From Cereibacter_A azotoformans (lineage in GTDB: Bacteria; Pseudomonadota; Alphaproteobacteria; Rhodobacterales; Rhodobacteraceae), in assembly GCF_003050905.1 (NCBI RefSeq), contig NZ_QAOT01000002.1: a stretch of DNA of 64,000 nucleotides, one strand, 5' to 3'. The position numbers and the translations under genes were made by a program. Below, piece after piece: positions 32,765-41,427 of the stretch; position 1 is the stretch's first letter; each line of letters opens with the position of its first letter. Under the pieces are notes generated by a model, which did no database searches, was not told the origin of the DNA, and worked only from the letters and a program-made list of their open reading frames with translations.

Positions 32765-35448
32765 TGCCGTTTGACATCCTCGTCCTGGCCTGCCTCTGCT
32801 ATGTGATCCTTCTGTTCCTCGTGGCCTTCCTCGTCGAGCGCCGCTCGGTGGGTGAGGCGCTGCCCTGGCTGCGCTCGCCCCTGGTCTATACGCTCTCGCT
32901 CTCGATCTACTGCACCGCCTGGACCTTCTACGGCGCGGTCGGATACGCCGCCCGCTCGGGGCTGGAATATCTGACCATCTATCTCGGGCCGACGCTGGTC
33001 TTCGTGGGCTGGTGGTGGGTGCTGCGCAAGCTGGTGCGGATCGGGCGACAGCAGCGCGTGACCTCGATCGCCGACCTGATCTCGTCGCGCTATGGCAAGT
33101 CGAACCTGCTCGGGGTTCTGGTGACGCTGCTCTGCGTGGTGGCGGCCACGCCCTACATCGCGCTTCAGCTCCAGTCCGTCACGCTGAGCTTCAGCGTCTT
33201 TGCCAGCGGCCCGCACGAGGGCTGGCAGATGCCCGACCACGACAGCACCTCGATCTGGGTGGCGGCGGGGCTGGCGCTCTTCACCATCCTGTTCGGCACC
33301 CGCAAGCTCGATGCCAACGAGCAGCACACCGGCATCGTCACCGCCATTGCGGTCGAGGGCGTCGTCAAGCTCGTGGCGCTGGTGGCGGTGGGGGCCTTCG
33401 TGGTCTGGGGCGTGGCCGACGGCCCGGCCGACGTGATCGCGCGCATCGACCGCTCGGTCATCGCCGACTGGGATCTGGTGCCCTCCCGCTGGGCCGGGTT
33501 GACCATGCTCTCCGCCGCGGCCGTGATCTGCCTGCCGCGGATGTTCCAGGTGCTGGTGGTCGAGACCCGAGACGAGCGCCACCTCGCCACCGCAAGCTGG
33601 GCCTTCCCGCTCTACATGTTCCTCATGAGCCTCTTCGTCGTGCCGATCGCGGTCGTGGGGCTCGAGATCATGCCCGAGGGGGCGAACCCCGACCTCTTCG
33701 TGCTGACGGTGCCGCTCGATCAGGGGCAGGGCGGGCTGGCCATGCTGGCCTTCCTCGGCGGCTTCTCCTCGGCCACGGCCATGGTGATCGTGGCCGCGGT
33801 GGCGCTGGCGACGATGGTGTCGAACCACATCGTCATGCCGCTGTGGCTGTCGCTCCGGGCGACGCCGGGGGTGGCGGGGGACGTGCGCGGCATCGTGCTG
33901 CTCGCCCGGCGGATCTCGATCGCGGGCGTGCTGGGGCTGGGCTATGGCTATTACCGCCTCTCGGGCGGGTCGAGCGCGCTGGCCACCATCGGGCTGATCT
34001 CCTTCGTGGGGGTGGCGCAGATGCTGCCCGCGATGCTCGGCGGGATCTTCTGGCGCGGCGCCACCCGCACCGGCGCCCTCTGGGGGCTGACGCTGGGCTT
34101 TGCGGTCTGGGCCTATACGCTCTTCCTGCCTTCCTTCGGACCCGACGCCGTGATCCCTGCGCGGATGCTGCTCGAGGGCCCGTTCGGCATCGCGTGGCTG
34201 CGGCCGCAGGCGCTGTTCGGGGTCGAGGGGATGGATCCGCTGATCCATGCGATGTTCTGGTCGCTTGTGCTGAACGGCACCGTCTTCTGCGCCGCCTCGC
34301 TGGTGAGCTTTCCGCGCCCGCTCGAGCGGTTGCAGGGCGCGGCCTTCGTCAATGTCTTCGAGACCGGAAACCGCGGCCCGCAGGGCTGGGCGGAGGGCAA
34401 GGCCGAGGCCGAGGAGCTGCTGGTGATGGCCCAGCGCATCCTCGGCGAGGAGGAGGCGCTGGCGCTCTTTCAGTCCGAGGCGCGGTTGCAGGGCAAGGAG
34501 GGCTACCTGCCCGACCCGATCCCCGCCTTCGTCGAGCGGCTCGAGCGGCGGCTTGCGGGGTCGGTCGGCGCGGCCACGGCCCATGCGATGCTGGCCCAGC
34601 TGGCGGGCCGTGCGGCGGTGTCGGTCGAGGATCTGATGGCGGTGGCCAACGAGACCGCCCAGATCATGGAATATTCCGCCCGCCTCGAGGCGCAGCAGGA
34701 GGAACTGACCCGCACTGCGCGCCAGCTGCGCGAGGCCAACGACAAGCTCACGCGCCTGTCGGTGCAGAAGGACGCCTTCCTCAGCCAGATCAGCCACGAG
34801 CTTCGCACGCCCATGACCTCGATCCGGGCCTTCTCCGAGATCCTGATGGAGGGCGACCTTCCGCCCGAGATGGCCGCGCGTCACGCCCGGATCATCCACG
34901 AGGAGGCGATCCGTCTGACCCGGCTGCTCGACGACCTGCTCGACCTGTCGGTGCTCGAGAACGGGTCGGTGCAACTGAACCTCGGGCTCGCCAATCTTCA
35001 GCAGATGATCGACCGCGCGCTTCAATCCGCGGCCCACACACGGCCCGAGCGCAGCTTCACCATCCATCGCGATCCCGCCGTCGAGAACATCTTCCTCTAC
35101 ACCGACAGCGACCGGCTGGCGCAGGTCTTCATCAACCTGATCTCGAACGCGCGCAAATATTGCGACGCGGCCCATCCCGAGCTGCGGATCTCGGTCCGCC
35201 AGAAGGGCGGGCGGGTGACGGTGGATTTCGCCGACAACGGCTCGGGCATCTCGAAGGAGAGCCAGGAGCTGATCTTCGAGAAGTTCGCCCGCCTGTCGGA
35301 CCAGACGCGGGCCGGGGGCGCGGGCCTCGGCCTTGCGATCTGCCGCGAGGTGATGGCGAACCTTGGCGGCACGATCACCTACCTGCCGGGGCAGGGCGGG
35401 GCCGCCTTCCGCGTGACGCTGCCGCTGCGCCTGCAACGCGCGGCCTGA
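32764..35448 (+). CDS. Sodium/solute symporter-domain histidine kinase (CbrA/CrbS-like)
   Basis: The 894-residue protein starts with an SSS-family symporter domain of about 13 membrane segments (residues 1-520, including YCTAWTFYGAVG, GTRKLDANEQHTGIVTAIAVE and FLGGFSSATAMVI), then a linker and coiled coil (about 620-675), a HisKA domain with His678 in SHELRTPMTS and an HATPase with DNGSGI and GGAGLGLAI. Kinases of this type (CbrA, CrbS) sense carbon or acetate status. Its start overlaps the small membrane protein stop. The adjacent ScfR-like gene supports a carboxylate role. Confidence 0.9.
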   Translation: MPFDILVLACLCYVILLFLVAFLVERRSVGEALPWLRSPLVYTLSLSIYCTAWTFYGAVGYAARSGLEYLTIYLGPTLVFVGWWWVLRKLVRIGRQQRVTSIADLISSRYGKSNLLGVLVTLLCVVAATPYIALQLQSVTLSFSVFASGPHEGWQMPDHDSTSIWVAAGLALFTILFGTRKLDANEQHTGIVTAIAVEGVVKLVALVAVGAFVVWGVADGPADVIARIDRSVIADWDLVPSRWAGLTMLSAAAVICLPRMFQVLVVETRDERHLATASWAFPLYMFLMSLFVVPIAVVGLEIMPEGANPDLFVLTVPLDQGQGGLAMLAFLGGFSSATAMVIVAAVALATMVSNHIVMPLWLSLRATPGVAGDVRGIVLLARRISIAGVLGLGYGYYRLSGGSSALATIGLISFVGVAQMLPAMLGGIFWRGATRTGALWGLTLGFAVWAYTLFLPSFGPDAVIPARMLLEGPFGIAWLRPQALFGVEGMDPLIHAMFWSLVLNGTVFCAASLVSFPRPLERLQGAAFVNVFETGNRGPQGWAEGKAEAEELLVMAQRILGEEEALALFQSEARLQGKEGYLPDPIPAFVERLERRLAGSVGAATAHAMLAQLAGRAAVSVEDLMAVANETAQIMEYSARLEAQQEELTRTARQLREANDKLTRLSVQKDAFLSQISHELRTPMTSIRAFSEILMEGDLPPEMAARHARIIHEEAIRLTRLLDDLLDLSVLENGSVQLNLGLANLQQMIDRALQSAAHTRPERSFTIHRDPAVENIFLYTDSDRLAQVFINLISNARKYCDAAHPELRISVRQKGGRVTVDFADNGSGISKESQELIFEKFARLSDQTRAGGAGLGLAICREVMANLGGTITYLPGQGGAAFRVTLPLRLQRAA

Positions 35449-35481
35449 GGGCGCGGACGTCAACCCTTTCTCAACCCTGCC

Positions 35482-36453
35482 ATGCCAGAAGCACTTAGGC
35501 GGTTGCGGGACAGGGCTGTGACGGACGGCGTGCTCAGGCGAAAGATCGAGGCAAAGGCTCGGCCGGTGGTGGCGCAGGCCGCGGGGGCCGAGCGTGCCCT
35601 GCGCCTGTCGCTGGCGCGGGCGGCGCGGGATGCCTTTGCGCTGGCGCTCGATGTGGCGGGGCTTGCGTCCGCGCGCCGGTCGCTGGCCGAACTGCTCGAG
35701 ATGCCCGAAGAACGCTCGCTCTACGCCATCGTCGAGGGGCCGGGGGAAGGCCTTGGCCTTGTCGCCCTGTCGCCGCCCGTCCTGTCGGCGCTGATCGAGG
35801 TGCAGACCATCGGCCGCGTCAGCGCGCAGCCTCCGGCCAGCCGCAAGCCCACGCGCACGGATGCGGCCATGGTGTCGGGCTTCATCGACCAGACGCTTGC
35901 GGAACTGGAGGTCCTTCTGGCCGAGGATGAGGACCGGATCTGGGCCGGCGGCTTCCGCTACGCCTCGTTTCTCGATGATCCACGGCCGCTCGGGCTGCTG
36001 CTCGAGGATTGTGCCTACCGCGTCCTGACGGTGAATGTGGATCTGGCGCTCGGCGCCAAATCGGGTCCGCTGCTTCTTGCGCTGCCGGCCGAGGGGCGCG
36101 GTGAGCCGCCGCTCCGGCCCGAGGCGCCCGAGGAGACCGGGACCCCCGGCTCGGACTTCGGCCTGGCGCTGGCTGAACAGGTGATGGGCGCCGAGTGCCT
36201 GCTTGACGCCGTGCTGGCCCGCGTCACCCTCCCGCTCGGAACGGTGATGGGCTGGCAGGTCGGGGACGTGGTGGACCTCTCCAAGGCCACGCTCGAGGAT
36301 GTGGCCTTCGTGGCTCTCGACGGGCGTCAGGTGGCCGAGGGGCGGCTGGGCCAGCATCGCGGGATGCGGGCGATCCGCCTTGCCCCGGCGTCCGTGCCCG
36401 CCGCTTCGCCGGGAGGCGTGGTGCCCTTCGCCATGACCGGAACCGACGATTAG
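35482..36453 (+). CDS. Orphan FliM/FliN-like motor switch protein
   Basis: The 323-residue protein resembles FliM: a middle CheC-like domain (about 45-220) and a C-terminal SpoA/FliN domain (about 235-305, VTLPLGTVMGWQVGDVVDL and ALDGRQVAEGRLG). It lacks the N-terminal CheY-binding LSQxEIDxLL motif; the N terminus is basic. No other flagellar or secretion gene is nearby. It may be the switch protein of a flagellum encoded elsewhere. Start is uncertain: no clear ribosome site precedes 35482, and a GTG at 35518 is possible. Confidence 0.75.
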   Translation: MPEALRRLRDRAVTDGVLRRKIEAKARPVVAQAAGAERALRLSLARAARDAFALALDVAGLASARRSLAELLEMPEERSLYAIVEGPGEGLGLVALSPPVLSALIEVQTIGRVSAQPPASRKPTRTDAAMVSGFIDQTLAELEVLLAEDEDRIWAGGFRYASFLDDPRPLGLLLEDCAYRVLTVNVDLALGAKSGPLLLALPAEGRGEPPLRPEAPEETGTPGSDFGLALAEQVMGAECLLDAVLARVTLPLGTVMGWQVGDVVDLSKATLEDVAFVALDGRQVAEGRLGQHRGMRAIRLAPASVPAASPGGVVPFAMTGTDD

Positions 36454-36463
36454 CTCCCGGTGA

Positions 36464-36895
36464 TCAGGTCCCTTGCTGGGCCAGCCGGTCGATCTCGCGC
36501 CGGAACCCTTCCAGCTGGTAGCCGTGCCGGGCCGGCAGGGCGATCAGATCGTCGGTCGGCATCCGGCCCGCATTCGCCAGCGCCCAGACCACCGAGGAAC
36601 GGTTGCCCGAGGCGCAATAGGCCAGGACGGGCCCCGTGGCCGCGTCGATGGCCTCACGCTGCCGGTGCACGTTTTCCAGCGTGATCGCCCCGCCGACCAC
36701 CGGGTTCTCGACGAAGGTGAACCCCTCCGCCTCGGCCGCCCGGCGCATCCCGGCGGCGTGAAGGGCCGCCGGGATCTCGCCGTCCGGCCGGTTGTCGATG
36801 ATCGTCGTGAAGCCCGCGGCGCGGAGGGCGGCCAGATCCTCGGGCGTGATCTGCGGCGCGACGGCATAGCCATCGGTGAGGGGGCGGAACGTCAT
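36464..36895 (-). CDS. DUF442/TIGR01244-family phosphatase
   Basis: The 143-residue protein has the Cys-x5-Arg phosphatase loop in YCASGNRSS and the family core VAPQITPEDLAALRAAGFTTIIDNRPDGE. Relatives are beta-lactamase-hydrolase-like (Blh) proteins that are linked to sulfide oxidation and biofilm regulation in other alphaproteobacteria. It converges with the FliM-like gene, ten bases away. Substrate unknown. Confidence 0.85.
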   Translation of the reverse strand: MTFRPLTDGYAVAPQITPEDLAALRAAGFTTIIDNRPDGEIPAALHAAGMRRAAEAEGFTFVENPVVGGAITLENVHRQREAIDAATGPVLAYCASGNRSSVVWALANAGRMPTDDLIALPARHGYQLEGFRREIDRLAQQGT

Positions 36896-36999
36896 GGAGA
36901 TCCTCTCGAAACGGTGCCTGCGACCATAGCGCCCGGCGCCGAAAGAGGAAAGCCGTCGGCGGCGAGTGGCGCCGTGGGCGCCCCGCCGAGCTTAAATCA

Positions 37000-37013
37000 T
37001 TGACCTGCATCAA
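37000..37013 (+). promoter_or_regulatory. FnrL/FNR-type box
   Basis: TTGACCTGCATCAA fits the FnrL form TTGA(C/T)-N4-(A/G)TCAA. A -10-like TAACCT lies at 37036-37041. A start site near 37048 would put the box at about -41.5, the normal position for class II FNR activation, ahead of the DksA-like gene. Confidence 0.7.
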
Positions 37014-37064
37014 GGAGGCATCCCGGACCTTCGCCTAACCTCGCTCCACCACAGGAGGTGCGCC

Positions 37065-37382
37065 ATGATCGACATCGCCAGACGCAAGAGCCAACTCGAG
37101 GCCCGGCTTGCCGATCTGGGTGCGCGGCTTGAGGGGATCGAGGCCGAGCTCGACTCGCACAACTCCCGCGACTGGGAGGAACTCGCCACCGAGCGCGAGA
37201 CCGAGGAGGTGCTCGAGAGCATGGGGAACTCGGGACAGCAGGAGATCCGCGCGATCATGGCGGCGCTCGCCCGCATCGAGGCGGATGAATATGGCTACTG
37301 CATGAAGTGCGGCGCCCCGATCGGCGACGCCCGGCTGGACGTGCTGCCCTACACGCCGTTCTGCCGCAACTGCGCCGGATGA
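37065..37382 (+). CDS. Short DksA/TraR-family zinc-finger protein
   Basis: The 105-residue protein has a coiled-coil N-terminal part and the C4 zinc finger CMKC-x17-CRNC. The coil tip carries DWEELA (36-41), close to the DxxDxA motif with which DksA acts in the RNA polymerase secondary channel. It is shorter than E. coli DksA. AGGAGGTG precedes the ATG. A perfect FnrL-type box upstream points to anaerobic or low-oxygen expression. A 62-residue gene follows. Confidence 0.88.
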   Translation: MIDIARRKSQLEARLADLGARLEGIEAELDSHNSRDWEELATERETEEVLESMGNSGQQEIRAIMAALARIEADEYGYCMKCGAPIGDARLDVLPYTPFCRNCAG

Positions 37383-37399
37383 CCGGCGAAGGAGGAAAG

Positions 37400-37588
37400 A
37401 TGTTGACCGCGAGAAAACCGGCCCTGGTTCAGCCCGTGCCCGAGACCCCCGCTGCCGATCCGGCCGACACCGCGACGGAGGGGCTGGCCCACCTGCTGGC
37501 CGAGATGCAGGGGCTGGCGCTTGTGCTTCCGCCCGTGGATCGCACCGACGCCGAAATCGAGGCCGGCTTCGACAACATGCCGGTGTGA
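37400..37588 (+). CDS. 62-residue protein of unknown function
   Basis: GGAGGA lies just before the ATG at 37400, 18 bases after the DksA-like stop, so it is in the same operon and under the same FnrL-type box. The protein (MLTARKPALVQPVPETPAAD at the start, ending DAEIEAGFDNMPV) is proline-rich at first and then acidic; it has no recognised domain or membrane segment. The frame is open upstream but those positions overlap the previous gene. Confidence 0.65.
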   Translation: MLTARKPALVQPVPETPAADPADTATEGLAHLLAEMQGLALVLPPVDRTDAEIEAGFDNMPV

Positions 37589-37636
37589 CGGCGGGCCCTG
37601 CGGGGGGATCCCGAAAGGCACTCTCGCCCGAATGCG

Positions 37637-37657
37637 GGCCGCCTCTTCGCGGCGGCC
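37637..37657. terminator. Bidirectional hairpin
   Basis: GGCCGCC (37637-37643) and GGCGGCC (37651-37657) with a seven-base loop lie between two convergent small genes. Confidence 0.6.
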
Positions 37658-37666
37658 GTCAGGCCG

Positions 37667-37882
37667 TCAGCCGAGCAGGATGCCCACGACCACACACATG
37701 AGGCCGATGGCCGAAACCCCCAGCGCGGCGAGGTTCAGCACCACGACGCGCTGCAGACGATCGCGCATCTCGGCATCGGGCAGGCCCGAGCGACGCGCCG
37801 ACAGCGCCAGCCAGATGCACCAGACGAGCCCGCCGACACCGGCGAGCGAGATCGCGGCTCCGATCCAGATCATCCATTCCAT
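37667..37882 (-). CDS. Small two-helix membrane protein
   Basis: The 71-residue protein has two hydrophobic segments (about 4-28 and 46-70) joined by a charged loop (RRSGLPDAEMRDRLQR). A GGGAGAC ribosome site precedes the ATG. No function is known. It is divergent from the GapR gene with 159 bp between them. Confidence 0.7.
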   Translation of the reverse strand: MEWMIWIGAAISLAGVGGLVWCIWLALSARRSGLPDAEMRDRLQRVVVLNLAALGVSAIGLMCVVVGILLG

Positions 37883-38041
37883 GCCTGTCTCCCGCTGGAT
37901 TGCGAGGCGGGCCTAGCCGAGCGGACGGCCGCTGGCAAGGGTGCTCGCCCGGCGGTCGTGACCGGCACCGTCCTTGTGCCGCTTGATCCGGCACCCCGGC
38001 CCGCGATAGGAGGGGCGCAAACGAGACCAAGAGGCAGAGAG

Positions 38042-38296
38042 ATGAGCGACCCGCTGGATTCCTACAACGTCACCGCCGACGAACTGCGCCAGTTCATCGA
38101 GCGGTACGAGCAGCTCGAGGCCGAGAAGAAGGATGTCACCGAGCAGCAAAAGGAGCTGATGGCGGAGGCCAAGGGCCGCGGCTACGACACCAAGGTGATG
38201 AAGAAGGTCGTGGCGCTGCGCAAGCGCAAGCCCGACGACATCGCCGAGGAAGAGACCATCCTTGAACTCTACAAGAACGCCCTCGGGATGGCCTGA
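38042..38296 (+). CDS. gapR: GapR-family DNA-binding protein (DUF2312)
   Basis: The 84-residue protein fits DUF2312: ADELRQFIERYEQLEAEKKD, EAKGRGYDTKVMKKVVALRK and EEETILELYKNALG. In Caulobacter, GapR binds overtwisted DNA ahead of polymerases and helps topoisomerases. AGGCAGAGAG precedes the ATG at 38042; the frame is open 28 codons upstream. Confidence 0.92.
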   Translation: MSDPLDSYNVTADELRQFIERYEQLEAEKKDVTEQQKELMAEAKGRGYDTKVMKKVVALRKRKPDDIAEEETILELYKNALGMA

Positions 38297-38469
38297 GCGG
38301 CCGGCGGGGCCGTGCGCCCGTCTCGGGCGAGCAAGGCGCCCCCGGGCAGCGAAGCGACATGGCCGGGTTGCAGATCGCGACAGGATCCGCAACCGGCTGC
38401 GCGTGAAGACGATCGGGAATCGCGCGGGCTTTTCTGGACAGGAAAACGGCTTTCGGCTATGCGGCAGGC

Positions 38470-40143
38470 ATGATCGACCCCCGCCCCTCGGATCTGCGCG
38501 CCCCGCGCAAGAGCCTGCGGCTGCCTCGGCCTGACGGTTGGTCCCTGGGCGCGCTGGTCATCGCGACGCTCGTGCTGATGCCGATCGTCTCGATCGTGTG
38601 GATTGCCTTTCATCCGGTCGAGAACATCTGGCCGCACCTGCTGTCGTCGGTTCTGCCGCGCTACCTGACCAACACGCTCGTGCTGATGACGGGGGTGGCG
38701 GCGCTGACGGCGGCGGTCGGAACGGGTGCGGCCTGGCTTGTCACCATGTATCGCTTTCCCGGCGCGCGCGTCCTGGATCATGCGCTGCTGTTTCCGCTGG
38801 CCATTCCCGCCTACATCGGCGCCTATGCGCTGGCGGATTTCTTCGACTATTCGGGCGCGCTGCAGACCACGCTTCGCGGGCTGGCCGGCTGGCAGTCGGC
38901 GCGCGACTACTGGTTCCCCGAGGTCCGGTCGCGGTGGGCCGCGATCCTCGTCCTGTCCTCGGCGCTTTACCCTTACGTCTATCTCCTGGCGCGGGCGGCC
39001 TTCCGCGAGCAGTCGGGCGCCTCCTACGAGGTGGCGCGGGCGTTGGGCAAGGGCCCGTGGGGGCTCTTCTTCCGCGTGGGCCTGCCGCTGGCCCGGCCCG
39101 CCATCGCCGCGGGCGTGGCGCTGGCCATGATGGAGACCGTCGCCGACTTCGGCACGGTCGAGCATTTCGGTGTGCAGACGCTGACCACCGGCATCTTCTC
39201 GGTCTGGTTGACAGCCGGCAACGCGGGCGGAGCGGCGCAGATCGCGGGCGTGGTGCTGGTGCTGATCTTCCTGCTGCTGGCGCTCGAGCGGATCGGGCGC
39301 CGGAACGCGCGCTTTCACCGCATGTCGCGGGGGGCGCGTCCGATCCAGCCCGTGCGCCTGCGGGGCGTGCGCGGGTGGGGGGCCTCTGCGCTCTGCGCCC
39401 TGCCGGTGGCGATGGGCTTCCTGCTGCCGGTGGGGGTCATGCTGAACCATGCGCTGCGCAAGCCGGACGCCTGGACCTCGCCGGGCCTGACGCGCGCGCT
39501 GGCCAACACGCTGACGGTGGGAGGGGTCGCCGCGGTCCTGACCGTGGGTGGGGCGGTGTTTCTCGTCTATGGCGTGCGTCTCGCGCGTCGGGGGTTGCCG
39601 CGGCTGGTGCTGCCGCTCACGCTGCTGGGCTACGCCGCGCCGGGTGCCGTGCTTGCCCTTGGCCTGCTGATCCCGCTGGCCGCCCTCGATCACCGGCTTG
39701 CCGATGCGGTGGCCGCGGTGACGGGCCGCGATCCGGGCCTTCTGCTGACGGGGACGGCGGCGGCGCTGGTGCTGGCCTACATGGTGCGCTTCTTCGGGGT
39801 GGCCCAGGGCGCGGTGGATTCGGCCTTTGGCCGGATCTCGCCCAGCCTGCCGATGGCGGCGCGGTCGCTCGGGCGGGGGCCGGGAGCGGTGCTGGGCCGG
39901 GTCTATCTGCCGCTGATGCGCGGTTCGGTGGCGACGGCGCTGCTGGTGGTCTTCGTCGATTGCGTGAAGGAGTTGCCCGCGACGCTGCTTCTGCGGCCGT
40001 TCAACTACAACACGCTCGCCACGCGCGCGCACGAGCAGGCGAGCCTCGAGCGGCTGGGCGAGGCTGCGCCGGCCGCGTTGCTTGTGATGCTGGTGGGGAT
40101 TGCCGCGGTGGCGCTTCTGGCGCGGGCCAACCGCGTGCGGTGA
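38470..40143 (+). CDS. Fused ABC permease, ferric iron (FbpB/SfuB) type
   Basis: The 557-residue protein has two tandem permease domains with about twelve membrane segments and EAA loops near YEVARALGKGPWGLFFRVGL and AARSLGRGPGAVLGRVYLPL. This is the layout of FbpB/SfuB permeases for Fe3+ uptake. No ATPase or binding-protein gene is adjacent, so partners must be encoded elsewhere. The preceding 173 bp have no evident gene. Confidence 0.85.
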   Translation: MIDPRPSDLRAPRKSLRLPRPDGWSLGALVIATLVLMPIVSIVWIAFHPVENIWPHLLSSVLPRYLTNTLVLMTGVAALTAAVGTGAAWLVTMYRFPGARVLDHALLFPLAIPAYIGAYALADFFDYSGALQTTLRGLAGWQSARDYWFPEVRSRWAAILVLSSALYPYVYLLARAAFREQSGASYEVARALGKGPWGLFFRVGLPLARPAIAAGVALAMMETVADFGTVEHFGVQTLTTGIFSVWLTAGNAGGAAQIAGVVLVLIFLLLALERIGRRNARFHRMSRGARPIQPVRLRGVRGWGASALCALPVAMGFLLPVGVMLNHALRKPDAWTSPGLTRALANTLTVGGVAAVLTVGGAVFLVYGVRLARRGLPRLVLPLTLLGYAAPGAVLALGLLIPLAALDHRLADAVAAVTGRDPGLLLTGTAAALVLAYMVRFFGVAQGAVDSAFGRISPSLPMAARSLGRGPGAVLGRVYLPLMRGSVATALLVVFVDCVKELPATLLLRPFNYNTLATRAHEQASLERLGEAAPAALLVMLVGIAAVALLARANRVR

Positions 40144-40264
40144 GGTCTTGCGCCGCCCGCCGCGGCGCGCTATCGGAAGCGGGTGCTGCGGGCTCGCCCG
40201 TGGCGCCGGACAGCGGCCGGCAGATCGTTCCTGCCACGCGGTCCGAGCGGAGGTATCCGCCTTG

Positions 40265-40339
<75 letters not shown>

Positions 40340-40459
40340 TTCTCCTCTCTGCCAGAGGGCAGGTTCGCGTCGCCCGATGTCTCGCACTACGGTTGCCGGA
40401 TCAGCGCATCCGTTGCGGAGGTTGCGTGCCGCGGCTGGTGCGCCGGCAAGGGTGACGTC

Positions 40460-40933
40460 TCAGACTTCGGCAAGCGCAGTGGCGAGCAGGGCCAGCGCCC
40501 GTTCGACCGACGCACGCCGCACCTCGGCCCGTCCGAGGGGGCCGAACTCCACCGTTTCCACGAAGGTCGGGCCGCCGCAACGCGCGAGGCCGAAGCAGAC
40601 CCGCCCCTCGGGCTTGAACTCGGACCCGCCGGGGCCGGCGATGCCGGTGACCGCCACCGCCAGCGTGGCCTGCGAGCGCGCCAGCGCGCCCTCGGCCATC
40701 TCGCGCGCAACCTCCTCGGATACGGCGCCGACGCGCGCGAGCGTCTCGGGGGCCACGCCCAGCATCGCCACCTTCGCGGCGTTGGAGTAGGTCACGAACC
40801 CCCGGTCGAACACGTCGGACGAGCCTGCCACATCGGTCAGCGCGGCCGAGATCATGCCGCCCGTGCAGCTCTCGGCGGTGGCGATCCGGGCCGACTTCGC
40901 CCGCGCGAGCGCGAGGAGTTCGGCCGGGCTCAC
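40460..40933 (-). CDS. cinA: CinA C-terminal family nicotinamide-nucleotide amidohydrolase
   Basis: The 157-residue protein is the stand-alone CinA C-terminal (YgaD/PncC) domain: ATAESCTGGMISAALTDVAGSS, FVTYSNAAKVAMLGV and VAVTGIAGPGG. It deamidates nicotinamide mononucleotide in NAD recycling. A GTG at 40933 overlaps the pgpA stop (GTGA), so the gene is translationally coupled. The reading frame stays open upstream but that region is pgpA. Confidence 0.92.
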   Translation of the reverse strand: MSPAELLALARAKSARIATAESCTGGMISAALTDVAGSSDVFDRGFVTYSNAAKVAMLGVAPETLARVGAVSEEVAREMAEGALARSQATLAVAVTGIAGPGGSEFKPEGRVCFGLARCGGPTFVETVEFGPLGRAEVRRASVERALALLATALAEV

Positions 40934-41427
40934 ATCAGCACCCCATGGGCGATGCCGGCCGCGATCATGGTCGCCACGCCCGCGAAGACGCCCGCCAGCA
41001 GGTCGTCGGCCATCAACCCCACCCAGTCCTCGCGCCGGTCGAGCCGCCCGATCGGGCCCGGTTTCCAGATATCGAAGAGGCGGAAGAACAGGAAGGCCGC
41101 CAGCCACCCCGGATAGGGGAAGTTCCAGCTGTCGAGCCCCATCAGCCAGAAGCCGAAGGAGGGAAACGAGAGCGCGATCCACTGGCCCGCGATCTCGTCG
41201 ATGACGAACTCGGGCGGGTCGGCGTGGGGGCGCAGCTTCAGCTCTTGCCGCGCGGCCCAGAGACCGAGCGCGCAGGCGGCGAGCGTGGCGGCCAGCAGCA
41301 GGGGGAAGCTGCCGAGCCCGTGCAGCACCAGCCCCGCCGCCACCGCGAGGGCGGCGGCCCAGGTGCCGGGCGCGGGCTTCAGCAGGCCGATCCCGCCCCC
41401 GATGCAGATCGCGTGCGAGACCCTCAT
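40930..41427 (-). CDS. pgpA: Phosphatidylglycerophosphatase A
   Basis: The 165-residue membrane protein has the PgpA motifs LKPAPGTWAA near the N terminus, PEFVIDEIAGQWIAL, and the FRLFDIWKPGPIG and DDLLAGVFAG segments. It removes phosphate from phosphatidylglycerophosphate to make phosphatidylglycerol. The ATG at 41427 overlaps the ispF stop (ATGA). The open frame runs further upstream but is a shadow of ispF. Confidence 0.93.
   Translation of the reverse strand: MRVSHAICIGGGIGLLKPAPGTWAAALAVAAGLVLHGLGSFPLLLAATLAACALGLWAARQELKLRPHADPPEFVIDEIAGQWIALSFPSFGFWLMGLDSWNFPYPGWLAAFLFFRLFDIWKPGPIGRLDRREDWVGLMADDLLAGVFAGVATMIAAGIAHGVLM

Noticed and set aside
32641..36357. Minus-strand open frame of 1238 codons
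   Set aside because: Antisense shadow of the receiver, symporter-kinase and FliM-like genes, all of which have clear motifs on the plus strand; a common artefact of high GC content.
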